In this document: positions 26,396-35,530 of the stretch, piece after piece | Layout of the letters: each line of letters starts with the position of its first letter | Position numbering within the stretch: the first letter of the stretch is position 1 | Origin: Woeseiaceae bacterium | GTDB lineage: Bacteria; Pseudomonadota; Gammaproteobacteria; Steroidobacterales; Woeseiaceae | DNA: 62,771 bases | NCBI GenBank assembly: GCA_028280615.1 | Contig: JANQLK010000010.1 | Location: 1-62,771, forward strand | Direction: 5' to 3' | The notes under the pieces: model-generated | Told to the model about the DNA's origin: nothing | Database searches by the model: none | What the model saw: only the letters and a program-made list of their open reading frames with translations | Position numbers and translations under genes: made by a program

Positions 26396-26608
26396 TCACA
26401 CCAGTGAACGTGTGCTTTCCCTCTGCCACTCTGGGTCGGCGATCAGCGCCGGCGTAACGGGTGACACGGAAGCGCTCGGCCCCACGATCCAGTTGAAGCG
26501 ATCCGTGCTCAACAGGAGGAAGTGGATCAAGAGCGCCAACACGAGGAGAAACACGGCCAAACCAATCATGGCTCGGCGTGGATCGAAAATTAACCAAATT
26601 CGCCACAT
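26396..26608 (-). CDS. pufA: LH1 light-harvesting alpha polypeptide
   Basis: 70 residues. The '[17 protein letters not shown]' opening is typical of LH1 alpha. His29 is the bacteriochlorophyll ligand and Trp40, eleven residues on, is the usual hydrogen-bond donor, so a normal absorption near 870-880 nm is expected. The C-terminus extends about 25 residues beyond the membrane helix and may be processed. GAGGAGG precedes the ATG. Confidence 0.96.
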   Translation of the reverse strand: MWRIWLIFDPRRAMIGLAVFLLVLALLIHFLLLSTDRFNWIVGPSASVSPVTPALIADPEWQRESTRSLV

Positions 26609-26620
26609 AGTGAATCCTCC

Positions 26621-26842
26621 TCAGGAAAAGCGCGTTAGGGCGCCCTGGACAACGGCGTTGACACCATCGGTCACCGCTGCGTAGCCCTCGGGGCCGGGAA
26701 ACCAGGGCCGCCATTGCCACACGAGAAAGTGGGCAATGATCGCTATCACGGTAAACATGATGAAACCCAGCATGAAGTATTTATGAAACTCCTGGGCCTC
26801 CCGTGATGAAAACCCCGATACAGAGTTTTGATCGTCAGACAT
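26621..26842 (-). CDS. pufB: LH1 light-harvesting beta polypeptide with long C-terminus
   Basis: 73 residues. 'SSREAQEFHKYFMLGF' and 'IIAHFLVWQWRPWF' are LH1-beta signatures; the ligand His in IAH and the Trp nine residues later are present. Most beta chains end at or just after RPWF, but here about 24 further residues (starting PGPEGYAAV) follow, so the precursor may be trimmed or the tail may be functional. GAGGAG precedes the ATG. pufA starts 12 bp downstream. Confidence 0.95.
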   Translation of the reverse strand: MSDDQNSVSGFSSREAQEFHKYFMLGFIMFTVIAIIAHFLVWQWRPWFPGPEGYAAVTDGVNAVVQGALTRFS

Positions 26843-26882
26843 TATTACTACTCCTCAACACAAGTCGACATGGTTGTGGTTA

Positions 26883-26900
26883 CCGCGAAATCCCTCGCGG
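26883..26900 (-). repeat. Small hairpin upstream of pufB
   Basis: A 6-bp perfect stem (26883-26888 with 26895-26900) with a 6-nt loop in the 104-bp pufQ-pufB gap. It could be a 5' stabilising or processing element of the pufBA message; there is no direct proof. Confidence 0.4.
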
Positions 26901-26946
26901 CAAGGCTTTGAAACGACCGCCATGAGGCCGCCGAAACAAATCTCGT

Positions 26947-27171
26947 TCAGATGGAGAACACCGTACCGACGACGGCTTCGGACATAGCACTCGCCTCTCG
27001 AATCGCGGAGCGATCCTTCGGCTTTCGCTGCCATGGGCCGATGCGCCATCCGGTCAGTCGCGCGATGATCGCGACCGGCAACAAGGCTGCGAAGCACACC
27101 ACCCACAGCAGACGACAGGACCAGATCTCGTTTTTGCGCAATCCGTGAGTCAGGTTCATTTTCGTATCCAC
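26947..27171 (-). CDS. pufQ: PufQ-like protein
   Basis: 74-residue one-helix protein. The GTG at 27171 is chosen because GGAGGGG lies 5-6 nt upstream; an ATG at 27159 is also possible. The hydrophobic segment (about residues 20-39) is followed by a basic loop and a C-terminal amphipathic end 'AMSEAVVGTVFSI', resembling the end of known PufQ proteins. Its place between bchZ and pufB is the classical pufQ position. PufQ is needed for normal bacteriochlorophyll formation. Sequence similarity is weak, so context carries much of the call. Confidence 0.75.
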   Translation of the reverse strand: MDTKMNLTHGLRKNEIWSCRLLWVVCFAALLPVAIIARLTGWRIGPWQRKPKDRSAIREASAMSEAVVGTVFSI

Positions 27172-27192
27172 GTGTTTCCCCTCCACTAACAA

Positions 27193-28647
27193 TCAGGCGG
27201 CTGCCCTGCCGGCCCGTTGCGATGCGACGCGCTCGACGCAATCGACGGTGACGTCTTCCCCGCCCCGACTGCGTACCTCTGCTTCTATTGCGTCGCGTAA
27301 AATCTTCGCCGCCGAAATCCGGATGAGCACCGGTTTTTCGGCCACGATCCTCTCGAATGCGGCCTGCGCGTCGTCGGCCCAGACGAGTTCGCGGTGCTCG
27401 CGAGCCGGGGTTGCATCGACCTGGTCCAGTTGGGTACCGAGCGGCAGGATGTTGAAGAGCGCATCGAACAGCGCGTTGCACACTTCCTGAACCACGTAGG
27501 TCGCGCCGCCGTATCCCATGAACGGGGTTCCGGTATGCCGCCGTATGATGGATCCCGGGAATGACGCCGGAACGTAGATGCCATGCGCACCGCTTTCCGC
27601 GAGGTACATGCGTTCGTTGTAGCTGCCGAACACGACGAGCGGATTGTGTTCCCGCAGTGCATCACGCACTGCCTCGTTGTCGGGCTTGATCCCGGCCTTG
27701 CGTTGAAACGTGACCGGACAGGGCATTCCGAGATCGTTCTCGAGGAAGTTCTTGAGCCCGCGTGTGTAAGTCTCGTTCGCCACGATAGCGACGCTGGCGG
27801 TGCCGAAGAAATCCTGCGTGACCGAGCGCCAAAGATCCCAGAGCGGCTTGATCGTCGTGTGTTTCTCCCGCTCGATGAACGGCTCCGGGTCGAGCCCCAG
27901 GATGTCGCCGAGCTCGCGCAGGAACTTGGTCGTCGAATGCAGGCCGATCGGTGCCTGCAAATACGGCCGGTCGAGAGCCTCGCAAAGACCGCGGCCGAAT
28001 TCGCGATACATGCAGACGTTCGCGTCGGCGTTGGCCAGTTTGGCAACGTCCTTCAGGTCCGTTCCCAGCGGGAACGTCAGGTTCACCTCGGCGCCGATGC
28101 CCTCGACGAGCCGGCGAATCTCGGCGAGGTCCGACGGCATGTTGAACGTGCCGTAGCTGGGGCCGATGATGTTGACCCTCGGCGCCTCGCCTTCCTTGCG
28201 CTTGCGCGGCGGGACCTTGCCCTTCTTCGGTCCGAACTCGGTCCAGAGCCAGTAGATCGCCCGGTCCGCACTCTGCCACTGGTCCTCGTCGATCGTCCTC
28301 GGCAAAAAGCGCTTGATCTTGGTGCCCTCGGGCGTGACGCCGCCGCCGATCATCTCGGCGATCGAACCCGTGACGACGACACTCGGTTGTTTCGGATCCA
28401 GGGTGCCGTGGGCACGTTTCATTGCGCCCTCGGTGCCGTGCTGGCCGAGCTCCTCTTCGGCGAGACCGGTCACGACGATCGGCAGTTCATGCGGCGGCAG
28501 CGCATCGGTGTAATGCAGCACCGACGTCACCGGCAGGTTCTCGCATCCGACCGGGCCATCGATGATGACCTGCAGTCCCTTTACCGCCGCGAACACGTAG
28601 ACGCTGCCCCAGTAGCCGCCCGCCCTGTCGTGATCGATAACCAGCAT
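27193..28647 (-). CDS. bchZ: Chlorophyllide a reductase subunit Z
   Basis: 484 residues, nitrogenase NifK-like. With BchX and BchY it reduces the C7-C8 bond (and can act on the 8-vinyl group) of chlorophyllide on the way to bacteriochlorophyll a. The N-terminal '[15 protein letters not shown]' and '[27 protein letters not shown]' regions (quoted in parts) are characteristic, and the early Cys is a likely [4Fe-4S] ligand. Its ATG overlaps the bchY stop by one base, so the two are coupled. Confidence 0.97.
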   Translation of the reverse strand: MLVIDHDRAGGYWGSVYVFAAVKGLQVIIDGPVGCENLPVTSVLHYTDALPPHELPIVVTGLAEEELGQHGTEGAMKRAHGTLDPKQPSVVVTGSIAEMIGGGVTPEGTKIKRFLPRTIDEDQWQSADRAIYWLWTEFGPKKGKVPPRKRKEGEAPRVNIIGPSYGTFNMPSDLAEIRRLVEGIGAEVNLTFPLGTDLKDVAKLANADANVCMYREFGRGLCEALDRPYLQAPIGLHSTTKFLRELGDILGLDPEPFIEREKHTTIKPLWDLWRSVTQDFFGTASVAIVANETYTRGLKNFLENDLGMPCPVTFQRKAGIKPDNEAVRDALREHNPLVVFGSYNERMYLAESGAHGIYVPASFPGSIIRRHTGTPFMGYGGATYVVQEVCNALFDALFNILPLGTQLDQVDATPAREHRELVWADDAQAAFERIVAEKPVLIRISAAKILRDAIEAEVRSRGGEDVTVDCVERVASQRAGRAAA

Positions 28648-30188
28648 CAGCTGCGAGCCTCCGTAGATTTGGCGGCGGGCGGCGTGGTCTCCCAGATACC
28701 GCTCGTCTGGTCATGACCCACGTCGTCGAAGAACTCCCGCATCGTGTCGAATCGGGACCGCTGACCCATCGCCGCGTTGACGACTTGTGCCAGCGATCCG
28801 GGGCCGGGAACGCCCATCAGCGGACGCGCAGATATCAGGTTCGTGAAATACAGCGACGGAACGCCGGCCTCCTTCGCCTTTTGCACGACCGGCGTCGTAC
28901 CGATCGCGAGGTCGGGTTCGAATTCGGCCATCGCGGCCAGGTCTTCCTCGAGCGACGCGCGGAAATTGACCGCGATACCCTTGCTCTCGAGCCACTCGCG
29001 ATCCGGGTTCGACCACTCGGTCTTCGGGCATGCCGAGCCGACGTAGCGGACGTCCGCCCCGCTCTCCACGAGCATTCGCGCCACCAGCAGCTCGGAGCCC
29101 TCATAACCGGACAGCGTGATCCGACCCTTGATCGGGGACTGCGACACGGCGGCGGCGATGGCCGGCACGAATCGATTGACGGCCTTGTCGACGACCGACT
29201 TGCCGAGACCGTACGCGGCACCGATCGACTTGAGCCATTCGGCCGTGCCGTGCTGCCCGACCGGGGCCGATCCGACGATCTGGCGCCCGGCCTGCCTGAA
29301 TTCACGCACCGACGCGGTATAGAACGGATGAATCGCCGCCACGACGTCACTGTCGAGTGCGGCATACAATTCGCGCCACTCGCGGGTCGGCACCACGGGG
29401 CCCGGCGCAAGGCCGAGCGGTTCGAGCAGCTGGCCGATGCTGACCGGGTCGGCCGGGAACATTTCGCCCAGGAGCGTCACGGTGGGCTTGTCCTCGCGCT
29501 CGCGGGGCGCCTGTACGGGGCCTGCCTCGGCCTCTTCCCGGGCGTAGGCCAGCATGGCGCCGGCGAGGATGTCTTTCGCTTCCGCGTGCGTGGGCACGCC
29601 AAAGCCGGGAACGTCGATGCCGATGATGCGCACGCCGTCGATAACCTTGGGCAACATCTTGAGCGGCACGCCCGACGCGGTCGGCACACAGAGATTGGTA
29701 ACGACGATCGCATCGTAGTGTTCCGGATCCGCCATCTCGTGGACAGCGTCGCGGATGTCTTCATAGAGCTTGCCGGTGACGAGCGTCTCGGAATTAAACG
29801 GAACGTAGCCCACGGAGCGGCGCGCACCGTAAAAGTGCGACGTGAACGTCAGGCCGTACACGCAGCAGGCCGAGCCCGACAGAATCGTGGCCGTTCGACG
29901 CATTCTCAAACCCACGCGCAGGCTGCCGAACGCCGGACACATGCTCTGCGGCTGATCATGCGGACCGGTCGGATAGTCTTTCGCGTACTGCTCCAGGATT
30001 TCGCTCTTGCCGGCTTTGCGGGCGGCCGCCTTCATCTCGTCGGTTGCATGGCAACCACCTGCAGACCCGGCGTCCGGTGTTCCGGACGTAGGGACATCGG
30101 CAACGCGGTCGTAAACGCGTTCGCGGCTCGCCTTGGCGGCGGACTTGTCGGACTTTTTTGCCATCGTCGTTTTCTTTATTGCTCCCAT
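28647..30188 (-). CDS. bchY: Chlorophyllide a reductase subunit Y
   Basis: 513 residues, nitrogenase NifD-like partner of BchZ. Cys residues expected to hold the shared iron-sulfur cluster occur near the N-terminus ('[11 protein letters not shown]' and 'GSACCVYGL'). A basic Lys/Ser-rich leader precedes the core; an internal ATG eight codons in is the likelier start if the leader is not used. It lies 21 bp after bchX. Confidence 0.96.
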   Translation of the reverse strand: MGAIKKTTMAKKSDKSAAKASRERVYDRVADVPTSGTPDAGSAGGCHATDEMKAAARKAGKSEILEQYAKDYPTGPHDQPQSMCPAFGSLRVGLRMRRTATILSGSACCVYGLTFTSHFYGARRSVGYVPFNSETLVTGKLYEDIRDAVHEMADPEHYDAIVVTNLCVPTASGVPLKMLPKVIDGVRIIGIDVPGFGVPTHAEAKDILAGAMLAYAREEAEAGPVQAPREREDKPTVTLLGEMFPADPVSIGQLLEPLGLAPGPVVPTREWRELYAALDSDVVAAIHPFYTASVREFRQAGRQIVGSAPVGQHGTAEWLKSIGAAYGLGKSVVDKAVNRFVPAIAAAVSQSPIKGRITLSGYEGSELLVARMLVESGADVRYVGSACPKTEWSNPDREWLESKGIAVNFRASLEEDLAAMAEFEPDLAIGTTPVVQKAKEAGVPSLYFTNLISARPLMGVPGPGSLAQVVNAAMGQRSRFDTMREFFDDVGHDQTSGIWETTPPAAKSTEARS

Positions 30189-30209
30189 GTTTCCCGGGCT
30201 TGCCCGGCC

Positions 30210-31247
30210 TCAGGCCTCGTCGTAGACCACTTCCAGAGACGGCTTCGGCTTGAATTCCTCGCCGCACATATCGGCGGCCGTTGCCGGTATCAGGTCGGCA
30301 CCGCTGCCGTCGTCATCGCCGTCGAACAGCCCGAGCAGGCCTTCCTGTTCCAGCGGCGTCGGTAGTAGCGGCGGCGCCTCGGCCACGCCTTCGGCGAGCT
30401 CTTCGAACAGCGGCGCCCACCGCCCATCCGGCCGGCCGACGATTTCGTAGTTCGCGCTCTTGCGACGAATGTCGTCGTCAGCCGGTATCGCGGACAGAAC
30501 CGGAATCCCGACCGATTCGGCAAACTTGTGCGCTTCGCCGGTACCGTCGTCCTTGTTGATGACCATGCCCGCGACACCGACGTTGCCGCCCAGTTTGCGG
30601 AAGTACTGCACGGCCGAGCAGACGTTGTTGGCGACGTACAGGGACTGCAGGTCGTTCGAGCCGACGACGATGACCTTCTGGCACATGTCGCGGGCTATCG
30701 GCAGGCCAAACCCGCCACAGACGACGTCGCCGAGAAAATCGAGCAGCACGTAGTCGAAGTCCCAGCTGTGAAACCCGAGCTTTTCGAGCAATTCGAAACC
30801 GTGGATGATTCCGCGTCCGCCGCAGCCACGCCCTACTTCCGGGCCGCCGAGTTCCATGGCGAAGACACCGTCGCGTTTGAAACAGACGTCGCCGATCTCG
30901 ACCTCCTCGCCGGAGGCCTTCTTCTTCGACGACGTCTCGATGATCGTCGGACAACTCTTGCCCCCGAACAGCAGCGACGTCGTGTCGCTCTTCGGATCGC
31001 AGCCGATCAGCAGCACTTTCTTGCCCTGCTGAGCCATCATGTAGGACAGGTTGGAGAGCGTGAAACTCTTGCCGATGCCGCCTTTGCCGTAGATCGCGAT
31101 GACCTGCGTGTCCTTGACGGGCTCGGTCGTCGATACAGGGTCCGGATCGATGGCAGCTTCTTCACGAAGCCGGTCACGCAGCTGAATCTGCGCATCGACG
31201 CGATGCTCGGTCGGCGAGGTGGCTTTACGGGGGGCAATGTCCTGCAT
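30210..31247 (-). CDS. bchX: Chlorophyllide a reductase iron protein X
   Basis: 345-residue NifH-like ATPase that donates electrons to BchYZ. The P-loop is YGKGGIGKS (near residue 53). The two cluster-ligand cysteines are in 'GRGCGGRG' and 'GDVVCGGFG'. An N-terminal extension of about 45 residues and an acidic C-terminal tail are normal for BchX and separate it from BchL at 46232. Its ATG directly abuts the bchC stop codon. Confidence 0.97.
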   Translation of the reverse strand: MQDIAPRKATSPTEHRVDAQIQLRDRLREEAAIDPDPVSTTEPVKDTQVIAIYGKGGIGKSFTLSNLSYMMAQQGKKVLLIGCDPKSDTTSLLFGGKSCPTIIETSSKKKASGEEVEIGDVCFKRDGVFAMELGGPEVGRGCGGRGIIHGFELLEKLGFHSWDFDYVLLDFLGDVVCGGFGLPIARDMCQKVIVVGSNDLQSLYVANNVCSAVQYFRKLGGNVGVAGMVINKDDGTGEAHKFAESVGIPVLSAIPADDDIRRKSANYEIVGRPDGRWAPLFEELAEGVAEAPPLLPTPLEQEGLLGLFDGDDDGSGADLIPATAADMCGEEFKPKPSLEVVYDEA

Positions 31248-32228
31248 TCAGGTGTTCCTCCAGTCGAGAACCATCTTCAGACATTCGGGGTCTGAAAATG
31301 CGGTGGGATAAGCGCTCGCCGCGGCGTCTGCACGTGCGTGATGGCTGATCAGGCCGTCGAGCGAGAGCTGCTTCGAATCGATGAGTTGCTTTACGCCGCG
31401 AAGATCCGCGGACGCCCACTCCGCGGCGATCCGTATGGACGCCTCGCGCATGAAGGCAGGCGGGAACGTAAAGCTCAGCTTGTCGGCATAGAAGCCGGCG
31501 AGCACGATTTCTCCGTGCTTCGCGAGCCGCATGACGAGCGTATCGATGATCTGGCTGTCGCCGCTCGCGTCGAGAATCCGGGCGTAGTCCGAGCGTTTGT
31601 CGTCGTCGGGCGAGACGACCGCGTAGCCCACTGCGCCGTCATGACGGCGCACCTCGGTCTCCCAGACGACGAGATCTTGCTTGCCGAGGCAAACGGCGAT
31701 CCTCGCGAGCAGCCGACCGAGCACGCCGTGACCGATGATCAGATCGGGCAAAGCCGGCTCGTCATCGTGCATCAGGGCGTGATACGCCGTTGCGGCGAGC
31801 GCCAGCAGTATCCCTTCGGCTTCGAGATCCTCGCCGACCGGGATCAACTTCACGGGATCGACGACCAGTCTCGACGCGGCGCCGCCGAACAGGCCTCGAA
31901 TCTCACCGAAGCAGCGCGCGCCGGAAACGAACACACGATCGCCGATCGAGAACGGTGAATCGTCACCGCACGAACTCACGCGCCCGACGGTTTCGTAGCC
32001 GGGAACCAACGGGTACCCCATGCCCGGGAACTCGGGCATTCGACCGGTCCAGAGCAGCTTCTCGGTGCCGGTGCTGATTCCGCTCCACTCGACGTCTACG
32101 ACGATGTCCCCCGCATCGGGGGCACTCAGGGCAACGTCGCGAACGGCAAGCGCTTCCGGCTGCTCGAACACGACGGCTCTTGCTGTGAGCGAACTGGGGT
32201 CCGGCCTCTTGTAGGGAGGTCTTTTCAT
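31248..32228 (-). CDS. bchC: Hydroxyethyl bacteriochlorophyllide a dehydrogenase
   Basis: 326-residue medium-chain dehydrogenase-like protein that oxidises the C3 hydroxyethyl group to acetyl after BchF hydration. The opening 'VVFEQPEALAVRDVAL' and 'WSGISTGTEKLLWTG' are BchC signatures. The ATG at 32228 is preferred over an adjacent TTG. No ribosome site is visible and the predicted transcript start lies within about 2-5 nt of the ATG, so translation may be leaderless. It has its own PpsR-type promoter overlapping the end of crtF. Confidence 0.96.
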   Translation of the reverse strand: MKRPPYKRPDPSSLTARAVVFEQPEALAVRDVALSAPDAGDIVVDVEWSGISTGTEKLLWTGRMPEFPGMGYPLVPGYETVGRVSSCGDDSPFSIGDRVFVSGARCFGEIRGLFGGAASRLVVDPVKLIPVGEDLEAEGILLALAATAYHALMHDDEPALPDLIIGHGVLGRLLARIAVCLGKQDLVVWETEVRRHDGAVGYAVVSPDDDKRSDYARILDASGDSQIIDTLVMRLAKHGEIVLAGFYADKLSFTFPPAFMREASIRIAAEWASADLRGVKQLIDSKQLSLDGLISHHARADAAASAYPTAFSDPECLKMVLDWRNT

Positions 32229-32236
32229 CAAGTGTC

Positions 32237-32276
32237 AGTTTACTCTGACTACTGTATTTGTCAACTTGTGTTTACA
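32237..32276 (-). promoter_or_regulatory. bchC promoter with perfect PpsR box over the crtF stop
   Basis: TGT-N12-ACA spans 32259-32276 (palindromic sense), overlapping the crtF stop codon at 32272-32274. Reading the - strand its second half is the -35 TTGACA (32264-32259), followed by 16 nt and TAAACT (32242-32237). This gives the bchCXYZ-puf unit an internal promoter in addition to read-through from crtE. Confidence 0.75.
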
Positions 32277-33390
32277 GATTATCCCGGCGTTTCGCGGACA
32301 GGACACTGGTGACCAGTGGCACCGTCGTACGATGCCGAACAGGGGGCCCGAACCCGGCCTCCCCGAGCAGGGCGGAGAGCTCGCTTAAGCTTCGGGGCCG
32401 GCCGCTGCCCATGGCGAGCAGGTAGACGTTGAAATAGGCGTCGATCAGGGCGCCGGCGCGATCCGGTCCGGCCACGGGCTCTGCGATCAGCAAGGTGCCG
32501 TCCGCCGCCAGCGCGGCATGCGCAGCCGTGAGGATTTCGGTCGCCCGCTCATCGTCGTGATCGTGCAGGATCCTGACCAGTGAAACGACGTCGAAGCCCG
32601 TCGGCAGCGCGTCGACCGTCACGTCCGCGCCGACCACGGAAATGCGGTCGGCCAGCCCCGCGTCCTGGACGGCGTTTCGTGCAAGGTCGGCGACGGCCGG
32701 CAGGTCGGCGACCGTCACCTGGAGGTGCCGCCATCGCCGCGCGACGGCCATGGCGAAAACGCCGGCCCCGCCGCCGATGTCCAGCAAACTCGAACGGCGC
32801 CGAAACGCGAACGCGTCGATGACCTGCTCGGCCACCATCGACTGCGACGCCGCCATGAGTGCCGTGTAGCTCGCGACGTCTTCGGCAGCGAGCGCATCGG
32901 GCTGCTCGGAACGCGCGTACGGCCACAGTGCCGACATGCGCGTGTCGATCCCGTCGTCGCTGAACAGGCCTACCGGGTCGGCGAGATCCGCGTACACGAG
33001 CGAGTGATGTTCGACCAGTGCGCGAAGCGATTCGTTAGCAACCATCGTAGCGCCGAGCTTGCCGAGACCGACGCTGTCCGGATCACGGAACTCCAGCAGG
33101 TCGATGGCGGCCGCGGCAGAAAAGAGATGCCTCGCCCGGGACTCCGGCAGCCCCGAATCGCTGGCGACCTGCGCGGCGGGCAGGGGCCCACCGGCGAGTT
33201 TGTCGAACAGGTCGAGCCGCACGCAGGCCAGCAGCACCTGGCTATGAATGAAGCCGCTCGTAATGGCGAACAGCTCGGCGGCCCGTGTATTTGCAACTCT
33301 CTGAGCTAGAGGAAGTTTTTGAGCCCAACGGCGAAATCGGGGACTCGCCAGCAGGCGGTTGCGAAGATTGAAAAGGGACGTACCGGTCAA
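32272..33390 (-). CDS. crtF: Hydroxyneurosporene/spirilloxanthin O-methyltransferase
   Basis: 372-residue SAM-dependent methyltransferase that methylates the C1 hydroxyl of acyclic carotenoids. An N-terminal dimerisation/helical domain is followed by the SAM-binding motif 'DIGGGAGVFAMAVARR' near residue 200 and 'VRILHDHDDERA' near 275, the pattern of the hydroxyneurosporene-O-methyltransferase family. The start is a TTG at 33390, with no good ribosome site; no ATG occurs until well inside the conserved region. It follows crtE by 31 bp and is read with it. Confidence 0.92.
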   Translation of the reverse strand: MTGTSLFNLRNRLLASPRFRRWAQKLPLAQRVANTRAAELFAITSGFIHSQVLLACVRLDLFDKLAGGPLPAAQVASDSGLPESRARHLFSAAAAIDLLEFRDPDSVGLGKLGATMVANESLRALVEHHSLVYADLADPVGLFSDDGIDTRMSALWPYARSEQPDALAAEDVASYTALMAASQSMVAEQVIDAFAFRRRSSLLDIGGGAGVFAMAVARRWRHLQVTVADLPAVADLARNAVQDAGLADRISVVGADVTVDALPTGFDVVSLVRILHDHDDERATEILTAAHAALAADGTLLIAEPVAGPDRAGALIDAYFNVYLLAMGSGRPRSLSELSALLGEAGFGPPVRHRTTVPLVTSVLSAKRRDNL

Positions 33391-33421
33391 GGACTTCGGA
33401 CCCCGGCCCGGCCGGCACGGC

Positions 33422-34294
33422 TCACGCGGCGGCGCGGCCCTTGAGCGCGGCGCCGATGATGCTCGCGGCCTCGTCGTGGATCAGCCCCCTTAGCGCCGCC
33501 TTGCGCGGGCAGTCCGGTACCGAGTCGACTACTTCGGCGATCGTCCGCTTCAGATAGTCCGTTGCGCCACCCACGCCCATCGCACTGACGGCGTTCGGCC
33601 TGTCGTTGACGGCGTCCTGGCCCACGGGCTTGCCGATCACGTCCGGATCGCCGAATCGGTCGAGCAGATCATCGGCGATCTGGTATGCCTCGCCGATGCG
33701 CTGACCGAGCTTGCCCCATTCCCCGTGATCCACGCCCGCGGCAGCCGCCCCCGCCATCGTCGCGGCGGCGAACAGCACGCCGGTCTTCGCCCGCTGGTAC
33801 TCCTTGAGCGGCGGCTCGCTCTCGCACTCCCAGCCCTGCCCCGCCACAATGCCGTTCGGTGCACCGACGCCATCGCTGACGATTCTCAGCAGTATGCCGG
33901 CACGCTGCGGCGCCGTGACGGCAGCGCGCGCCAGCGCCTGGAAGGCGAGCACGATCAGCGCATCGCCGCATAACAGGGCCAGGGACTCGCCGAACGCGAC
34001 ATGCACGGCAGGCTTGCCACGCCGCGTCGCGGCGTTGTCGAAACAGGGCATGTCATCGTGAACCAGCGACGCACAGTGCAACAGTTCGATGCTGCTCATC
34101 GCCGCGTCGACGACCAGCGGATCGCTCTTCAAGTGCGCGTTGGCGACCGCCAGGCAAAGCCTCGGACGAATCCGGTGGCCTCCGGGAAACACGGCGTAAT
34201 CGATCGCTTCGGCAAGCCTCGGCGGACAGGCTGGACCGGCTGCTGCCTGAATGGTGCGACGGAGCGCCGCATTGATGCGTTTATCCGGGTCCAT
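33422..34294 (-). CDS. crtE: Geranylgeranyl diphosphate synthase
   Basis: 290 residues from the ATG at 34294, which has GAGAGG 6-7 nt upstream. Both prenyltransferase aspartate motifs are present: DDMPCFD in 'LVHDDMPCFDNAATRRG' and DDLLD in 'YQIADDLLDRFGD'. It makes the C20 precursor for both phytoene and the bacteriochlorophyll side chain. It heads the crtEF-bchCXYZ-pufQBALMC superoperon under a PpsR-type promoter and is divergent from crtC. Confidence 0.95.
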   Translation of the reverse strand: MDPDKRINAALRRTIQAAAGPACPPRLAEAIDYAVFPGGHRIRPRLCLAVANAHLKSDPLVVDAAMSSIELLHCASLVHDDMPCFDNAATRRGKPAVHVAFGESLALLCGDALIVLAFQALARAAVTAPQRAGILLRIVSDGVGAPNGIVAGQGWECESEPPLKEYQRAKTGVLFAAATMAGAAAAGVDHGEWGKLGQRIGEAYQIADDLLDRFGDPDVIGKPVGQDAVNDRPNAVSAMGVGGATDYLKRTIAEVVDSVPDCPRKAALRGLIHDEAASIIGAALKGRAAA

Positions 34295-34315
34295 GGCCGA
34301 CCTCTCGCGGAATGT

Positions 34316-34356
34316 CATCTATGCCTGTCATTTACATGTGTCAACCAGAATAGACA
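34316..34356 (-). promoter_or_regulatory. crtE promoter with perfect PpsR box
   Basis: TGT-N12-ACA covers 34339-34356. On the - strand TTGACA (34344-34339), 17 nt and TAGATG (34321-34316) form the promoter, with the -35 being the inner half of the box. It lies in the crtE-crtC divergent gap, so binding could also affect crtC. No clear second box was found. Confidence 0.8.
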
Positions 34357-34423
34357 CTTGAGTCGGTGGCGTCAATACAAAGTAACGCGTGATTCGCTCG
34401 AGTTTCGATGCCATGATCGCCGC

Positions 34424-35383
34424 ATGCACAACGAAACGCACAACGAGCGCGGCTCAGAGGGTCCGCGCTTCGATGTTGCCGTACCCGACGACGGCTACCG
34501 CTGGTGGTACGTTGACGGATTGAGCGACGACGGCCGGTCAGGCATCGTCGTCATCGCGTTTGTCGGCAGCGTGTTTTCGCCCTACTACTTCGCCGCGCGA
34601 CAGCGCGGGCCCGCGGACCCGGAGGACTACGTCGCCATCAACGTTGGTCTGTATCGCCCGCGGGGCAAGCTCTGGGCGATGACCGAGCGTGGCCGGTCCG
34701 CGCTCCGGCGCGACCGGGAGTCGTTCGAGGTCGGTCCGAGCCGCGTGCGCTGGGACGGCACAAGCATGAGGATCGACATTGCCGAGCGCAGTATGCCTTT
34801 CGGCCGCCGCGTCGCGGGCAGGATTACCGTGCGGCCAGAGGGCCTTAACACCCGGGTCTTCGAGCTGGACGAAGCCGGCCGGCACACCTGGCAGCCGATC
34901 GCGCCGCTGGCCCGGATCGAAGTGGCCTTCGAACGGCCGGCCTGGTTCTGGCAGGGCAACGCCTATGTCGATACAAATGCGGGGCAGCGACCGCTCGAGA
35001 GGGACTTCCATTCCTGGCACTGGAGCCGGGGCAGCGCGAACGGCAAGACGACGATCGACTACGCCGTGACTGCCGCCGACAGGAGCCAACGCTCGCTCGC
35101 GCTCAGATTCGGGCCCGCTGGCGAGCACGAAAGCCTGGCGTCCCCGGCGCTCGTCGATCTGCCGTCGACGGGCTGGCGTATCCGCCGACGGGTGCAAAGT
35201 GATTCCGTGCCGGTTGTCGAGCGTACGCTCGAAGACACACCGTTCTACGCACGCTCGGTGCTGAACAACCCGGGCGACTCGACGCGGCCGCGGCACGTCA
35301 TGCACGAAAGCCTGTCGCTCGAGCGCTTCTCGTCGACCTGGGTCCGCACTCTGCTACCCTTCCGGATGCCCCGCCTGCGCTAG
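34424..35383 (+). CDS. crtC: Carotenoid 1,2-hydratase
   Basis: 319 residues from the ATG at 34424. 'DDGYRWWYVDGLSDDG' and 'VFSPYYFAARQRG' near the N-terminus and 'FHSWHWSRG' and 'DTPFYARS' later are signatures of the CrtC hydratase family (lipocalin-like fold). It adds water to the C1,2 double bond of neurosporene/lycopene, starting the CrtC-CrtD-CrtF route to spirilloxanthin. It is divergent from crtE; a weak TTGAGT-N17-AGTAAC promoter is possible at about 34358-34386. Its ribosome site is poor. Confidence 0.94.
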   Translation: MHNETHNERGSEGPRFDVAVPDDGYRWWYVDGLSDDGRSGIVVIAFVGSVFSPYYFAARQRGPADPEDYVAINVGLYRPRGKLWAMTERGRSALRRDRESFEVGPSRVRWDGTSMRIDIAERSMPFGRRVAGRITVRPEGLNTRVFELDEAGRHTWQPIAPLARIEVAFERPAWFWQGNAYVDTNAGQRPLERDFHSWHWSRGSANGKTTIDYAVTAADRSQRSLALRFGPAGEHESLASPALVDLPSTGWRIRRRVQSDSVPVVERTLEDTPFYARSVLNNPGDSTRPRHVMHESLSLERFSSTWVRTLLPFRMPRLR

Positions 35384-35411
35384 TGAATTCGGGCGCCGTG
35401 CCGACCGGCGC

Positions 35412-35525
35412 TCAGTCGTCGTCCTGGTCGGAATCCAGCGTCTTGTCGACGCTCAGGTACTGCCAGACGAAAAACCCCAGCAACGGGCCGAAAAACAACA
35501 TGATCTTCCATACGCCGAAATCCAT
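35412..35525 (-). CDS. 37-residue one-helix membrane protein after crtB
   Basis: The frame encodes 37 residues: a start MDFGVWK, a hydrophobic helix (about residues 7-24, with 'MLFFGPLLGFF'), then 'VWQYLSVDK' and a very acidic tail ending DSDQDDD. A GAGGTAGGGG ribosome site directly precedes the ATG and the gene starts only 5 bp past the crtB stop on the same strand, so it is very likely translated with crtB. A small membrane protein next to phytoene synthase could anchor or modulate carotenoid enzymes; this is inference. It is too short for common gene-calling cut-offs. Confidence 0.75.
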   Translation of the reverse strand: MDFGVWKIMLFFGPLLGFFVWQYLSVDKTLDSDQDDD

Positions 35526-35530
35526 GTCCC

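Noticed and set aside
28713..30365. A 550-codon open frame on the + strand
   Set aside because: Fully antisense to bchY and the end of bchX, both unambiguous; composition is that of a mirror frame.
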